Assembly: GCA_051294375.1 (NCBI GenBank)
Contig: CM119270.1
Span: 3,378,784 to 3,442,783 of the forward strand
DNA: 64,000 nt
Reading direction: 5' to 3'
From: Paraspadella gotoi
Lineage: Eukaryota > Chaetognatha
The translations under genes were made by a program, and so were the position numbers. This document shows, one piece after another, positions 39,702-51,500 of the stretch. The notes beneath the pieces were generated by a model that was given only the letters and a program-made list of their open reading frames with translations, was not told where the DNA came from and ran no database searches. How positions within the stretch are numbered: position 1 is the stretch's first letter; each line of letters opens with the position of its first letter.

Positions 39702-40406
39702 TAGGGTTCCGATAACCGTTAACAGTTAACGGTTATTAACGGTTAAAAATAATTTTAACTTAACCGTTAATATATTTATTTTAACGGTTAAATTCGGTTA
39801 ATTTTCAAGTATGATTTTTGTTATGAAAACTTTGATTTTTTAAGAAAAAATTTTTTTTTCCTTATTCTCCTCTTCCTTTCTCACTTTATTTTTTCCCCTC
39901 TCTCTGTTCTACATTTTCCCCTTTTTTTTCTTTGTTATTTTCAACCCTTTTAATCTTTTTCTATCCTAATCTATTATCATTTTTTTTTGCCCTTTCGGTT
40001 TTTTTTTACTTACTTTCTCCTAATTGTTTTCGTTTTTNNNNNNNNNNNNNNNNNNNNNNNNNCAGAATTAAAATTACATTGTGCTTTTTCTTTCATTGTC
40101 TTTTTTCATATTTTTATTATGCTATGAGGCAAAGAAAAATTTATTATAATGCTGTTTTTTCAAACCAATTTCTCATTTATAAACGATAATGTGTACCTCA
40201 TATATCTGAAATAAAAGATAACGACGATTCAGTAGCCGGAGTTAAGGAGAAAATACCATTAAATACTTTAGTTAGTTTCGAATATTAATATTTTAAAATT
40301 TAAAATTAAATTATAAAATTAACCGATTTTAACGTTTAACCGTTAAAACGTTAGTTTTAACGGTTTAAGCGAAGTTCCTCAAAAAATTAACGATTAACGG
40401 AACCTA
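39702..40406. mobile_element. Non-autonomous hAT-like DNA transposon (MITE)
   Basis: The ends are imperfect inverted repeats: TAGGGTTCCGATAACCGTTA on the left and, reverse-complemented, TAGGTTCCGTTAATCGTTAA on the right. A perfect 8-bp duplication ATCTAAAC flanks it (39694-39701 and 40407-40414), the size typical of hAT elements. Subterminal AACCGTTAA motifs recur near both ends. The interior is T-rich and includes a 25-N gap. No transposase was seen. Confidence 0.85.
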
Positions 40407-40440
40407 ATCTAAACCTGCCTGTCATTTGGCCTGACGCTAT

Positions 40441-40694
40441 GTAGTCGGGCAATTGCCTAGGTTCATCCCTCCTATAGCATGACACTTTCCGTTGTGACCC
40501 GGTGGCTCATTGAGTAAAGCCGTCAGCTCATGAACCACTGGTACTGGGTTCAATCCCAAACCGGTACCTGCGTGGCAAACCCTCAAGCCTAGTTCTAAGT
40601 CCAGGACCCGTTCCGTGTCTGCTATGGGGGCTGCTAGGGTGGCTTATAGAAGTTACGGATAGTCATCTTCAGCCCACTTAACGCCTAATCCACA
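40441..40694 (+). mobile_element. tRNA-derived SINE, family 2, copy c
   Basis: It contains GTGACCCGGTGGCTCATTGA, the B box GGGTTCAATCCC and the end CGCCTAATCCACA. Part of the body (the CGGGAAG segment) is deleted. It begins about 25 bp after the hAT-like element. Confidence 0.8.
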
Positions 40695-41631
40695 GTTATT
40701 CCCTCCAATTTACATAATATATAAATGCATCGAGAAGCAAAAGTTTTTTTTCCATTTGCGTCGCTTCTTTCCGCTACCATTCCCATTGGCGGTGGCGGCG
40801 GCGGCGGCGGCGCCCTTTATACCGCTGCGCGTTGCAGCGGCGGCGTGTCCCTCCCGCTGCGTCGCTGTTATTTCTGGGAAATCCTGATTCCTGATCGATT
40901 TAATTTTATTCTTTCTATGAAATTAGTACACCCAAAACAAAAATTTATTTATCATTTTTTAAAAATTATTATTTATTATTATTTTAATTTTGCAACGGAA
41001 ATTTGAATTTGTTTTGTATTGAGCTGAGCTGAAAAGATCGCAATCCGATAATCACATATTCGTTATCTATTTTGACTGCTGAATATTTTTTAATCGTCAA
41101 ACAAAGCAAAGCAAATACTACAGTCCAAATTGAAAAGAAAAAAAAACATCGTCTAACTCTTATCATTTTGGATTTTTATCTAAATTTGTTTTAGGGTGAG
41201 AAACCACATGATTTATGACCTTGTTAATGGCATCATCGCTGGTTTTGTTTTTCACAGTTCGTTTCACAGTTTCGTTGTGAGAAAGTTTTTCAATTTTTTT
41301 TTCTGCTTCGAGATATTTTTATTTCACATAAAATAAGTCAATGTCTGGCAAACCAACGTGCGATGTCCATTTTTTTGGTCAAGAATAATTTTTTTTTCTT
41401 TGTTTTGATTTCTTTCGTTTTCGTTGCGTTTGAAGTTAGAACATGAAAATGATTTTAATAACATGAAACATTGTTTCGACACATGTACGCAATTTTTCAT
41501 GTTTTTATTTCGTCAACTTGAAGTTCAGCTCGTCCACCTCTTGAGGTTATTGATCGTGGAACCTTAAATAACGAACTCAATAATAGCGTTTAATAATATT
41601 ATTAATAATAATTCAATACTAAAAATAAACG
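40695..41631. other. Upstream region of the OAS gene
   Basis: A (GGC)n run at 40791-40812, short GC-rich sequence to 40870, then AT-rich DNA to the OAS start. No further gene seen; the proximal part presumably includes the OAS promoter. Confidence 0.45.
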
Positions 41632-44600
41632 ATGGCGAACTCAGTGGACTCACCAACGAATATGGACACAATAACCAATCGGTTGACGAACGGAAAAATT
41701 AGTTCGGAATCGGTAAGAAAAAAGGTTATAAATTTAGTTGTAAATTAAAACTATTCTTTAAAATTATCGTTTGTTTTTGTGCATTTTTAGTATGAAAACT
41801 CATTTTCGACGGGCTAACTAACTGTTTTCCAAGTTATAAGGTTTTGCTTTAACACAAAAATTAACAAACTACTCGATGTCAGGACTTTCGAAACATGATC
41901 GCCTCCATGAAACTGACGACCAAAGACATGGAAACGATCAAGGTCATGACTCATCGCCTTGTCGCCATGCTCAAGAACACTTCCTTCTACTCGCAAGATT
42001 GCCGCCTCTACCTCGGGGGATCCTTCAAGAAAGGCACCAGCTTGAAGAACGGTTCCGACGCCGACATCATCGTCTTTCTTCCTCCGCCGTCGAAAGGTTT
42101 ATGGCTGCCACGCCCATTGGCGCCGAAAATGGGGGCGGTGGGAGAATGGGCGGGGCGTAGGACCACTTCGATTTACCGGCGACGAGTTAAAACGCATCCC
42201 CGGCGTTGTTTCAATAGAGATGGCGCTCATGTAGGATTACGCCAACTGATCGCAATCCTCAGTGGAAGGTTAAGACTAGCGAATGTCCGCAACACGTCCG
42301 AAAAAACTCCGCAATAAAAAAAATCTGAAGATAATCTGACGACGTTATAGATTTAATAAAGGGGGAGTATCCCTAATGGGGAATGGTTGGGGCTACGAGG
42401 CGGGGGTTTAAAGGGGCATTTGAAATTTCGAGTTGCGGACGAGTTGAGGACGAATTGCGGACGAGTTGAGGACGAATTGCGGACGAGTTGCGTACGAGTT
42501 GCGGACTTTTAGGAAAAGTACAAAAGTGAATTTTAGAGTCGGAATCTGCGATAAGCAGATCCGACTAAAAAAAAAAAATCCTGTACTATATGCTAATTTA
42601 CATATTACAGTTAGTCATCCTGCTTTTGGAAGTCAAAATCAGATAAAAAAAATCAAGTTGGTATCTCTCAAGGATAAATTTTTGATTAAAATAAAAAATA
42701 AAAATTGTTTCCACTACTAATCAGTTTTGTATCTCTCATATATTTTTTAATGCAAAAAATAAAAAATAAACCAATCCCTCACACGGTCTATTTATCCTTT
42801 CAGCGTCGACGTTGGACTTGACCGTTTTGATCAAAAAGACGATCGAGATGAAGAAGTTGTGCCTGAAGGAGTTGACGGACCTCTTCGCCAAAGAGAGCGG
42901 GATGAAGGAGGACGAGTGGGTGGAGGAGGGAAGGAAGATCAAAGAGGAAGAGGAGCTCGCCGACACTGGACCCAGTAAGAGTCGGAACGGGCATGGAAAT
43001 CAGGGATAACATGGTAAGAGTCGGAGCGGGCATGGAAAGCAGGGATAACATGGTAAGAGTCGGAGCGGGCATGGAAAGCAGGGATAACATGGTAAGAGTC
43101 GGAGCGGGCATGGAAAGCAGGGATAACATGGTAAGAGTCGGAACGGGCATGGAAAGCAGAGATAACATGGTAAGAGTCAGAGCGGCATGGAAAGCAGGGA
43201 TAACGTGGTAAGAGTCAGAGCGGACATGGAAAGCAGGGATAACATGGTAAGAGTCGGAGCGGGTATGGAAAGCAGAGATAACATGGTAAGAGTAGGAGCG
43301 GGCATGGAATCAGGATAACGTGGTAAGTCGGAGCGGGCATGGAAATCAGGGATAACGTGTAAGAGTCGGAGCGGGCATGGAAATCAGGGATAACGTGGTA
43401 AGAGTCGGAGCGGGCATGGAAAGCAGGGATAACATGGTAAGAGTCGGAGCGGGTTTGGAAAGCAGAGATAACATGGTAAGAGTCGGAGCGGGCATGGAAA
43501 TCAGGGATAACGTGGTAAGAGTCGGAGCGGGCATGGAAAGCAGGGATAACATGGTAAGAGTCGGAGAGGCATGGAAAGCAGGGATAACATGGTAAGAGTC
43601 GGAGCGGGCATAGAAAGCAGGGATAACATGGTAAGAGTCGGAGCGGGCATGGAAAGCAGGGATAACATGGTAAGAGTCGGAGCGGGTATGTAAGCAGAGA
43701 TAACATGGTAAGAGTAGGAACGGGCATAGAAAGCAGGGATAACATGGTAAGAGTCGGAGCTGGCATGGAAAGCAGGGATAACATGGAATTTGCAAGACCG
43801 AATCATTTGCGCGGTTTAAATCAATATATCGAAAGATTAGTATTATTATCATTATTATTTATTTATTTAATTCAATTATCGTGACGCATTAGTTTAAACC
43901 GACGGATCCGTTATCTGTACACTGTACAGTATTGTACAGTGTACAGTATTAAGCAAAATTCCTGAACCCTTAACATTCTACTCTGATCCTGTTTACCTAC
44001 AGGGGGAGACAATCGCCCGCGGGTTTCGATGAAATTGACTCGTCAAGTTCCTTCCATGGATTTTGCTTTCGATTTCGATCTGTCTCAATTCCGAGATGAC
44101 AAACTCGCTATGTTTTATAACAGGTTTTAAAACATTAAACTTTTGAGGTGGAATGTATTCAACTTGAAGGGTGTTCCGAAATCAATTCCCAGGGTCTCAA
44201 GAGGGGACCTGTTTACCCGCCCTGCCTCTCATTCACTTCACAAACTCTTTTCAGAGCCAACAAATACCTGATCACCATCGAAATGACTTCCGAAGATGGT
44301 AAGTTGACCTTACCATTCGACATTCTCCCCGTCTACGATTGGGAGCGCAACTACTCGTCGCTTTTCGAGATGCAACAACATTTCGCTTTCCTCAAAATCC
44401 CAGGATTCGTATCCTCGAATTTTACTCCTTTTCACACGGACTTCGTTTTCACTCGGCTGGAATCACTTGGTATGTTTTACATTGTTGTGCATTATAAGAT
44501 TATGGTGGACTAAAATCCACCAACCGTTCATCAGCGGCCATTGGTGCCGGAGGCAAGTCATTCGCCTCCCAACCCAAAGGTCAGGGGTTCTAGCCCGGTG

Positions 44601-46351
44601 GCCCCCTAGCAGTTAAGAGGGACGGGGCGCTTAACCCGCCTGTAACATGGTGTTACAGCCTGATCCGAAGCTCAGGCACTGCTTATATTGAACGGTTCTG
44701 TCACATAACAATAATTACTGTCTCTTCATGATGTACAATGAACACAATTTTCATTTTGCGATTTTATTAATAAAGCATTAACCTATTCTTCTAAGAATAC
44801 AAATTACTGATTAGTTTAATTCTTTAAATCAGTGCCTCGAGTTAAAGTTAGACTGATATATGCACGCCGTGCACGGTTACTTAATAGTTAATAAGGTCAT
44901 GCAGTATGCCAAATATACATCGAATAATCGTCTTGCTCACGAGATCTATCTTGCACTCTTGGACCCTTGGTTCTTACTATTGACTATCATTGCTTACATA
45001 TGTTGCTTATTTTCGTCCAACAGGTACGGCCAAGACCCTCGCCAAAGACTTCATCGTGGCGGCCAAGTGCTGGGCTAAACGTGACCTGAGGAAGGAATAT
45101 CACACGGCCAAATTTCCATCGTACGCGATCGAACTAATTTGTTTGGCCATCGTCGAGTTGGAAGCTGAACGAGAAGGGATGGAAAGACTGACGTTGGGGA
45201 AGCTTTTCATGAAGTTCTTGTTCGTAGGTAAATGTTAGATTGTATGTAAATGTATGAATAAATAATAAGTACTAATGGCTCTATTAGAACTTCTGGCTTT
45301 TGACTCTGGACTAGCTCAGGTCGATTAAGGGCCTCCATCTCTCTTAAAGTGAAAATATAGCTTTTAATCAAGGCTCTTTTACTTAGTTTAAGTTTCACAA
45401 TATACTTATTCTATTTCGTTTGCTTAGGTAGATTATTGCAATTAAGATTAAGTAAGCCGCTGTCTCACACTCAGAACTATAATGTTATTCTTCTTTTAAA
45501 TCAACATAACCTTTGTCATTCCCCCATTCTCTTCTTCCCCCAGTCAAAAACCACAGTTCCCAGCTGGGTCTGGTTTCGAAACCGGTAGAGGTGGTTCATC
45601 AAACAGCCGGACCGAATCGGGAATCGGACATCGTGTTGGCCTTCTCCCGCCTTCTCAACGAAGAGCGTGGCTTGGAGACCCGCACCACCAAACGGGTCAC
45701 GTTGCCCGCTTACGAACTGGATGAAATTCCCGCCAAAATTATGGATCAGTACCCTCAATTGGTCGTCGATCCCGCCAACATGCACAGGTGGAAATGGTGG
45801 GATGCCATTAAAAAGAGGTGCATCCGGAAGTCGGCTGCAGTCTCTTTCTTCTCAATGCTTCAAAACCTACAAATTTCTTGCCTTCAAATGCCGACAACTT
45901 AAGGCGACGAAATTAAAATTTTGATTTTAAAATCACTCGACCAGTTTCTCGTTTCCAACGACATAGCTTATGTAAAAATCTTTCCTTTCTCAACCAGTGT
46001 CGTCAATTATATTACAAGCAGAGGATTAGCTGCAGATACTAATTAATCCTTAAAAAATTGATTATGAAACGATTTTAATAAAACTAATACGGAGCAAAAT
46101 TTCCGTACTAAATTCACTGGAGGAGATTATTAAAAATTATCCATCTTTCTAGGAACGTCGCTTCGACGGTCAATTGGCCCGAAGTTGCGGCAGCGGCGAA
46201 GCGCACTCTCGTGGAGACACGCCCACTCGACGAGGCGCTGTGGGCAGAGTTGATGGAGGAGAAGTGGTCGTTGAAGGGGAAAGAGGTCGTCAAGGAGGAA
46301 ATACATCACGGAAAGACTTTCACGTTGAAACGCGTCGTCCGGCGATATTAG
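41632..46351 (+). CDS. OAS: 2'-5' oligoadenylate synthetase-like protein (482 aa, intact)
   Basis: OAS enzymes join ATP into 2'-5'-linked oligoadenylates, in vertebrates on sensing dsRNA. Eight exons: 41632-41712, 41883-42096, 42804-42974, 44003-44123, 44255-44469, 45024-45227, 45544-45787 and 46153-46351. Together they are 1449 nt, and all seven junction phases agree. Motifs: GGSFKKGTSLKNGSDADIIV (residues 72-91) holds the nucleotidyltransferase GGS loop and the first two catalytic Asp (D86, D88). LPFDILPVYD (215-224) supplies the third Asp (D218). KFPSYAIELI (297-306) matches the OAS C-domain PPSYALELL motif, and VVDPAN (409-414) followed by RNVA matches the VDPA segment. The spacing D88-D218 is 130 residues against about 71 in human OAS1. 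The extra length is a charged helical stretch from exons 3-4. Exon 1 encodes a short polar leader. Intron 3 holds a 21-copy minisatellite and intron 5 a SINE. Two donors are weak (gttttaaa after exon 4, gtttatgg after exon 2). The family call is firm; catalytic activity and dsRNA dependence are not shown. Confidence 0.93.
42424..42507 (+). repeat. 12-bp minisatellite in OAS intron 2
   Basis: About seven units of GAGTTGCGGACG and variants (GAGTTGAGGACG, AATTGCGGACG) in tandem. It lies in the intron between the exon carrying the first two catalytic Asp and the charged helical exon. Confidence 0.85.
42527..42572. repeat. Hairpin repeat related to the 47.8-kb element end
   Basis: AGTCGGAATCTGC and GCAGATCCGACT form a stem with one bulged base around a 5-nt loop, followed by an A run. 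It matches the end of the element at 47.77-47.81 kb. Confidence 0.6.
42975..43785 (+). repeat. 39-bp minisatellite, about 21 copies, in OAS intron 3
   Basis: The unit is about 39 bp and starts GTAAGAGTCGGAGCGGGCAT, followed by GGAAAGCAGGGATAACATG. Units differ by a few substitutions (GGG/GAG, AAAG/AAAT, ACATG/ACGTG) and occasional 1-3 base deletions. The first base of the first unit is the splice donor GT of exon 3 (exon ends 42974), so each unit repeats a GTAAGAGT donor-like sequence. The exon 3 frame meets TAA (in GGATAA) within the first unit, so use of a later donor would truncate the protein. Confidence 0.95.
44501..44729 (+). mobile_element. SINE-like element, single (monomer) copy in OAS intron 5
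   Basis: A monomer of the same family in the opposite orientation. It starts TATGGTGGACTAAAATCCAC, has the B-box-like GGTTCTAGCCC near 44586, and ends CTGTCTCTTCAT. It sits inside the intron after OAS exon 5, close to the donor. No clear target-site duplication was found. Confidence 0.8.
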
Positions 46352-48568
46352 TTGTTTCGGATGATGTCGCTCGTTGCCTTGACGACCGAATTGACTTAAG
46401 AAAACTCGAGTTTGACCAACGCAGAATTTTATGTTTATGTTTGTGGTGTAAGTACTTTTCATTGTGGTTACTTAAATTTTGTTGGCAGCACAACCATGTT
46501 TTGTTTCTTAACCGTGATTTTAAACTTTTTCGAATATGCGCCCTTTTATTGAAGCTCAATTTTTAAGCGCTTATACTTGTAATACTTGTAATCTCAGTGA
46601 AAATGGCATGTACTAATGCTTTAGCATTTTCTTTACAAATATATACGTCCGTTTCTCTCTTTTTTTTAAATCATTTAAATTTTTTTTTTCAAAATTTCAT
46701 TCTATGCTCGTGAAATGCCCATCGGATATTACTATGCAACTCTCTTCAGTAGAATAAAACAAATACGATTGGAGAAATATATCAGGTTTAATATAAACAA
46801 TTAACTTTACAAACAACAAAATCACACAAACTTTTTTTTTATTAAACCCCGAAGAAATACGATGAGTAACAAAAACAGATACGCGATTTTTTTTAGTTAC
46901 ATTTTGAACGTATCTCAGATAATGTTGAAAAGGAGTAACCACGGGATTTATTTTATATTTGGTATTTTCGTCAGTAAACGAGGAAACATTACTCTTAAAA
47001 AAAATAGACTATTAGTTTCGGAAAAAAACAAGTTTGAGCAAACAATGTCGGATCTGCCCACGATAATTATCGGTAATTAATTAATAATTAATTCATGTTA
47101 ATTAATTATTTAATTAATTAATAATTAATTTATTCAAGGTAATTATTTAATTAATTATATAATTAATTAATTTGATTCAAAATGTTTGTTTTGAATGATT
47201 AATTAACTGATTAATTAATTATTGATTAATTAACTGATTAATTATTTGATTAATTAATACAACTTACATTTACATTTAAAATAAAAAGAAAAAGAAGCAT
47301 AATCAATTCGTGAAACAGGTTCTTTGTTTTTTCCATTTAAATTCATTTCCACTCAAACAATTCCATGGAAACTTGATTTCCAGTTTAATCACACACATTT
47401 CTATCCAAATACAAAATTTCAAGTCAATCGGCCCATCCACTCATGAATAATTGGTGTTCAAATAATGAAGTATATTTTTTTGTTTTTTCCACTTAAACTC
47501 ATTTCCACTCGGACGATTCCATCAAAACTTCATATCCAGCTCAATCACACACTTCCCGACCCACACACAAAATTTCATTCCAATCCACAGATCCAATCAT
47601 GAGTAATTGGTGTTTTTTACTAAGGTGGGACAGACGGATGGACGGATGGACAGACAGACGGGCGGACGGACATCTTTTTTTTTACATAATTTATCATAAT
47701 TGGATATTCTGACATGATATAAGTGAATGCCCGATAAGATTGAGGGGGCGGACCGACAAAGTGAATTATAGAGTCGGGATCTACTGAAAGCAGACCCGAC
47801 TAAAAACAACATTTCCTCTCTTTTTCTCTCACACCCTTTAATCTGGAAACGAATCTACAATAAACGATCGAAATTTAATTAAATATCAATAATTATTAAT
47901 ACGATCGCGATACACGATCTTTGAAAAAAAGTAAAACGCGAATATTTAAGCGCGATTGAAAAATTTAAAACTTCTTTCTCCGCTTGAATTTAAAAAATAT
48001 TAAAAAAAACGCTAAAAATGGAGTCAACCTTTCACACTCTCTCAATCCAAAGAAGTGAGATCCGAACCAACACTAAATAAAATAAGAAATAATAAAACGC
48101 TGATAAAATTATAGAATTACGTAATTTTTCCGTTAAAATTTCGGGGGGGGGGAGAGAAGGAGCAACGTCAACAAAGTAATAATTAATGAAACGAAAAAAT
48201 AATCAGCCTCGACAATACATAAAAAAAAAATTAGGGTAAGACGCAATTTCTTTGTGTGAGCAGTTCTTTTTTCATTATTAATTTTATTTTTCGACGAAAG
48301 AGGACAGCGACGTCGTCGGGAGTCGAAAAACAAATGAACAAACTGGGCCTTAAAGATGAACCGTTTTGGACCAGGAAGTTCCAAGAAAAGGAGAGGGGGA
48401 AACGGGGCGTGGGGAGTGGGCATTTGAACTGTACCTATTTAAAAGGTATTGACGCGCGCTCTGTAGCGTCGAAACGGGACAATAAGAGGGCGCGCGGTCG
48501 AAGGTGGGAAGGTGCGAGTGGGGGGGGAGGGTTAAAGGGGGGGGCTCAAAAACGAAGGCGAGGTCAAG
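46352..48568. other. Between OAS and PALS1 stops (convergent genes)
   Basis: AT-rich, with TTAATTAA-type palindromic repeats at 47070-47255 and the duplicated element at 47.3-47.8 kb. A GGGGCG-rich patch at 48400-48545 lies just past the PALS1 stop. The two genes are tail to tail, so both 3' untranslated regions fall here. Confidence 0.6.
47325..47812. repeat. Tandem duplicated element with GACGGA tail and terminal hairpin
   Basis: Two related units of about 150 bp (47325-47460 and 47475-47615) each hold TTCATTTCCACTC, TCAATCACACAC, ACAAAATTTCA and TAATTGGTGT. They are followed by a GACAGACGGATGG array and end with AGTCGGGATCT...AGACCCGACT, an inverted repeat. The hairpin end recurs at 42.53 kb. 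It is probably the tail of a retroelement of a type common in invertebrates. Confidence 0.6.
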
Positions 48569-51500
48569 TCACGTGACTAGCCATTCGATGGGCACCCATT
48601 GCGGCTCTTTGTTGAGTTCGTCCACTTTTCTCGTCAAGGCCTTTGTAGCTTTTCTCGTAATCGTCGTGATGATCCGTGATCGAAATAATGTCCGAAGTCA
48701 CTTCGATTTCCTGGTGGGAGGAATTGGAGGTGGGGGCCGGGGATTTGATATTATAGGCTAACTCGCATTTGTGTCACAACTGAGATATTATTAAATTATT
48801 ATTATTTACTTTTGCCATACATATTATCTATGTTAAATTAACTCACCCTTTATCTATTTTTGTTGTCGGTCAATATTCTGCGAAATTGGTCAACAAATAT
48901 GAAAATTAATTCATTTATTCAATAAACAAGCTATCTTGCCCTTTGTACAAGAGGCAGGTCTTGGTGGTGACGGCCTTCATGCTTCTTACAAGTTAATATC
49001 AGACTCTTTCACATTTCTAGTTCATGACACTGGACAAGAACCTGGCCTCCAATCAGTGATATGTTCTAAGAACTGTTTAGTGTTTATTGATACTAAAGAT
49101 AAACGGTCCTACTTTATATCTCTCTCTCTCTCCTCTCACCAACTGAGCATCTTCCTTGATCGCGTTCAACTCCTCCTCATTGATCTTGACTCCCATTTTC
49201 ATCCTCATCTGTCTCATCTTCTCGATGTTCGGCGGCGCAACGAAGATGAAATATGGCAGGATATTGGACGAGTAGTAATTGTCGCCGTTCTCGCCTGGCA
49301 ATTAATTAATTAATTTATTTTTTAAAGTATTAATTGTAATACTTTTTATACATTATTTATCAACGGGAGGCGCTTGTAGAGTCATTTGTTCGGCGGGATA
49401 ATTTTTATTAGTGATGACAAAATTTCATTGAAAATCTTTAATATCATTTGCATATTGTAGTTTTTTAAAATGAATCAACTGACAGTTATAGAAGAATTGA
49501 TTAAGCGAAAAAAAAAACATACAAGATTTGCAATTATTAATTCAACCGAGTTATTAAAATCAGAAAACTTTTTTTTTAATGATAAAGTACCTCTGTAAAA
49601 TTTTTGTTCTGATTAATACTTTTGAAAAACTAAAATCATAATACGACAGATAAATAAGACCGAATCGCAAAACTGAGCAAATGTATTAGATGCTGTCGTA
49701 TCAAAACGTATAATAACGTTTGTTTCAATAATGTTTTCCAGATTAATTTTTACCATTTTATTAGCGTTTCTATTAAATGACCTAGTAATTGTTAGTAATA
49801 GTATAATTTACATAGCGCATGAATAAAAAAAAAATTTCTTAATTTTCTAAAATATAATCCTAACTTATTGAAAAGGTAAATCTTAAACTTCTCTCACGTT
49901 CCCTCATTCACATTCACGCTTTCCCCAAGCGGGTCCCCCGACCTTTCAGCGTGCCCAGGAACTGCGGGTGGATGTTGAGGACGGGGATTCGGCCGTCGTC
50001 GATGACCGCGCGGATGCTGTTCCAGGTTGTGCCGAAGAGATGTTTGTCGAACTCTCCGAATTCGGCGAAGCGACCGTTCTGGATGTCGATCTGATTTGGG
50101 AGAATGGCGGAAGGGGGATATCGTGGATTACGGAGTTTTGGGGTACAACCAGTATAAAAATTATTAATTAATTCAACTATTTGGCTCCTTACCGAGGACA
50201 CTAAACCGGCTTCGATTAATTATTAATTATTATAATTATAATTATTAATTAGTCATTCTAATTTAGTTATTGACCCATTGAGTACGAGCATTTGACTTTC
50301 TTTTTAAATGAATAAATAATGATTACCTACATAATTTAGTATAAGATTACGTTTAGATATGAGAATACTCCTCAATATTTTATGATATTTCGCAGCAACT
50401 AATTGAGACTAAAATCTAAACTTCGCTTTAGTACGGAAGCATTTAACGATTAACGAGACCAAAATGGAATAAATTACAAGTCATAAACGATATATATATA
50501 TTTACATTATTTAGTGAAAAAAAAAAGATTCACCTCGAACTGAATCTTGGAGATGAACTGAAAATCCTTTCCGTTCATCTCTCCGTCCCTTCTTTGCCGA
50601 CTGGTGTGACTGACGGCGGCGCCGAACTTCTCGGGTTCCGTCTTGATCAATTTCTCCCTCAATTCTTTGCAGCCGATGTTTTCGGGACCGATGAGCACGA
50701 TGGTGCGGACGATCGGCTTCCTCACCCCGTAGTCGAGGTCGGCTTCGGGCTGCAGCATCCCGACTTCCTCGTAGGTAAGGATCAGCTCGTCCTCGTCCTC
50801 TTCCGCTTCGATCGCGGACGAGGGCGCGCCGACGCCGCCGTTGCGGTTGACGGAATAGCGGCCAAACTTTTTTCGTCGTTTCTTTTTCCGACGCGGGCGA
50901 CACCTTTGGAGGGAAAGGGGAGGGGTAGGTTGAGGTAAGGTGAGGTAAGGTGATGTTAGGCGAGTTAAGATGGGAGTTTGTCAAATGATAAGTTGTGATA
51001 ATGAGTTTTGGTTGAACATGATAAACGTTTTGGGTGTCGTCTCTATTCGTTTTCCGTCACAAGCTGGACGAGAGAGAGAGAGAGAGACAGACAGACACAG
51101 ACACTCGACTCACCTGCAAGCGCACATCTGCGTCTGCTCTTCCTTCATTGATTCGAGACATTGTCGTTTGACTTGCTCTCTCATCTGTTGGAAGTGGGAA
51201 GAGGGAATGAGTCCGGCGAGGGATTGGTCGTCCTCTCCCTCTCTATACGCCTGCCACCAATAGTTGTCTTGCTGTTGGACGACGTGGAGAATGTCGCCGT
51301 GCATGAACGACAAGCCTGTGGGTGTGATTTAGGAGGTAAGGTAAGTTTCTTTGTCATTCATGATGGTTATTAAACTGTTCCTTACCAAGTTCCCTGCAGG
51401 GTAAGTAAATGTCTTCCTCCGGGTCATAGCTGAAAAGGGCTCGAATGTGCATAATTTCTCCTGGTGGCATCACTGGCGAGGTGAGGGACGGGTGATAAGG

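Noticed and set aside
42993-43211. Coding 13-residue repeat protein (GMESRDNMVRVGA)
   Set aside because: It is out of frame with OAS exon 3 and lies inside intron 3; the true frame stops in the first unit.
42975-43785. CRISPR array
   Set aside because: The 39-bp units are directly adjacent with no unique spacers, and the DNA is a eukaryotic intron.
47041-47260. AT-rich palindromic region as an origin or scaffold attachment site
   Set aside because: TTAATTAA repeats alone are not evidence of such a function.
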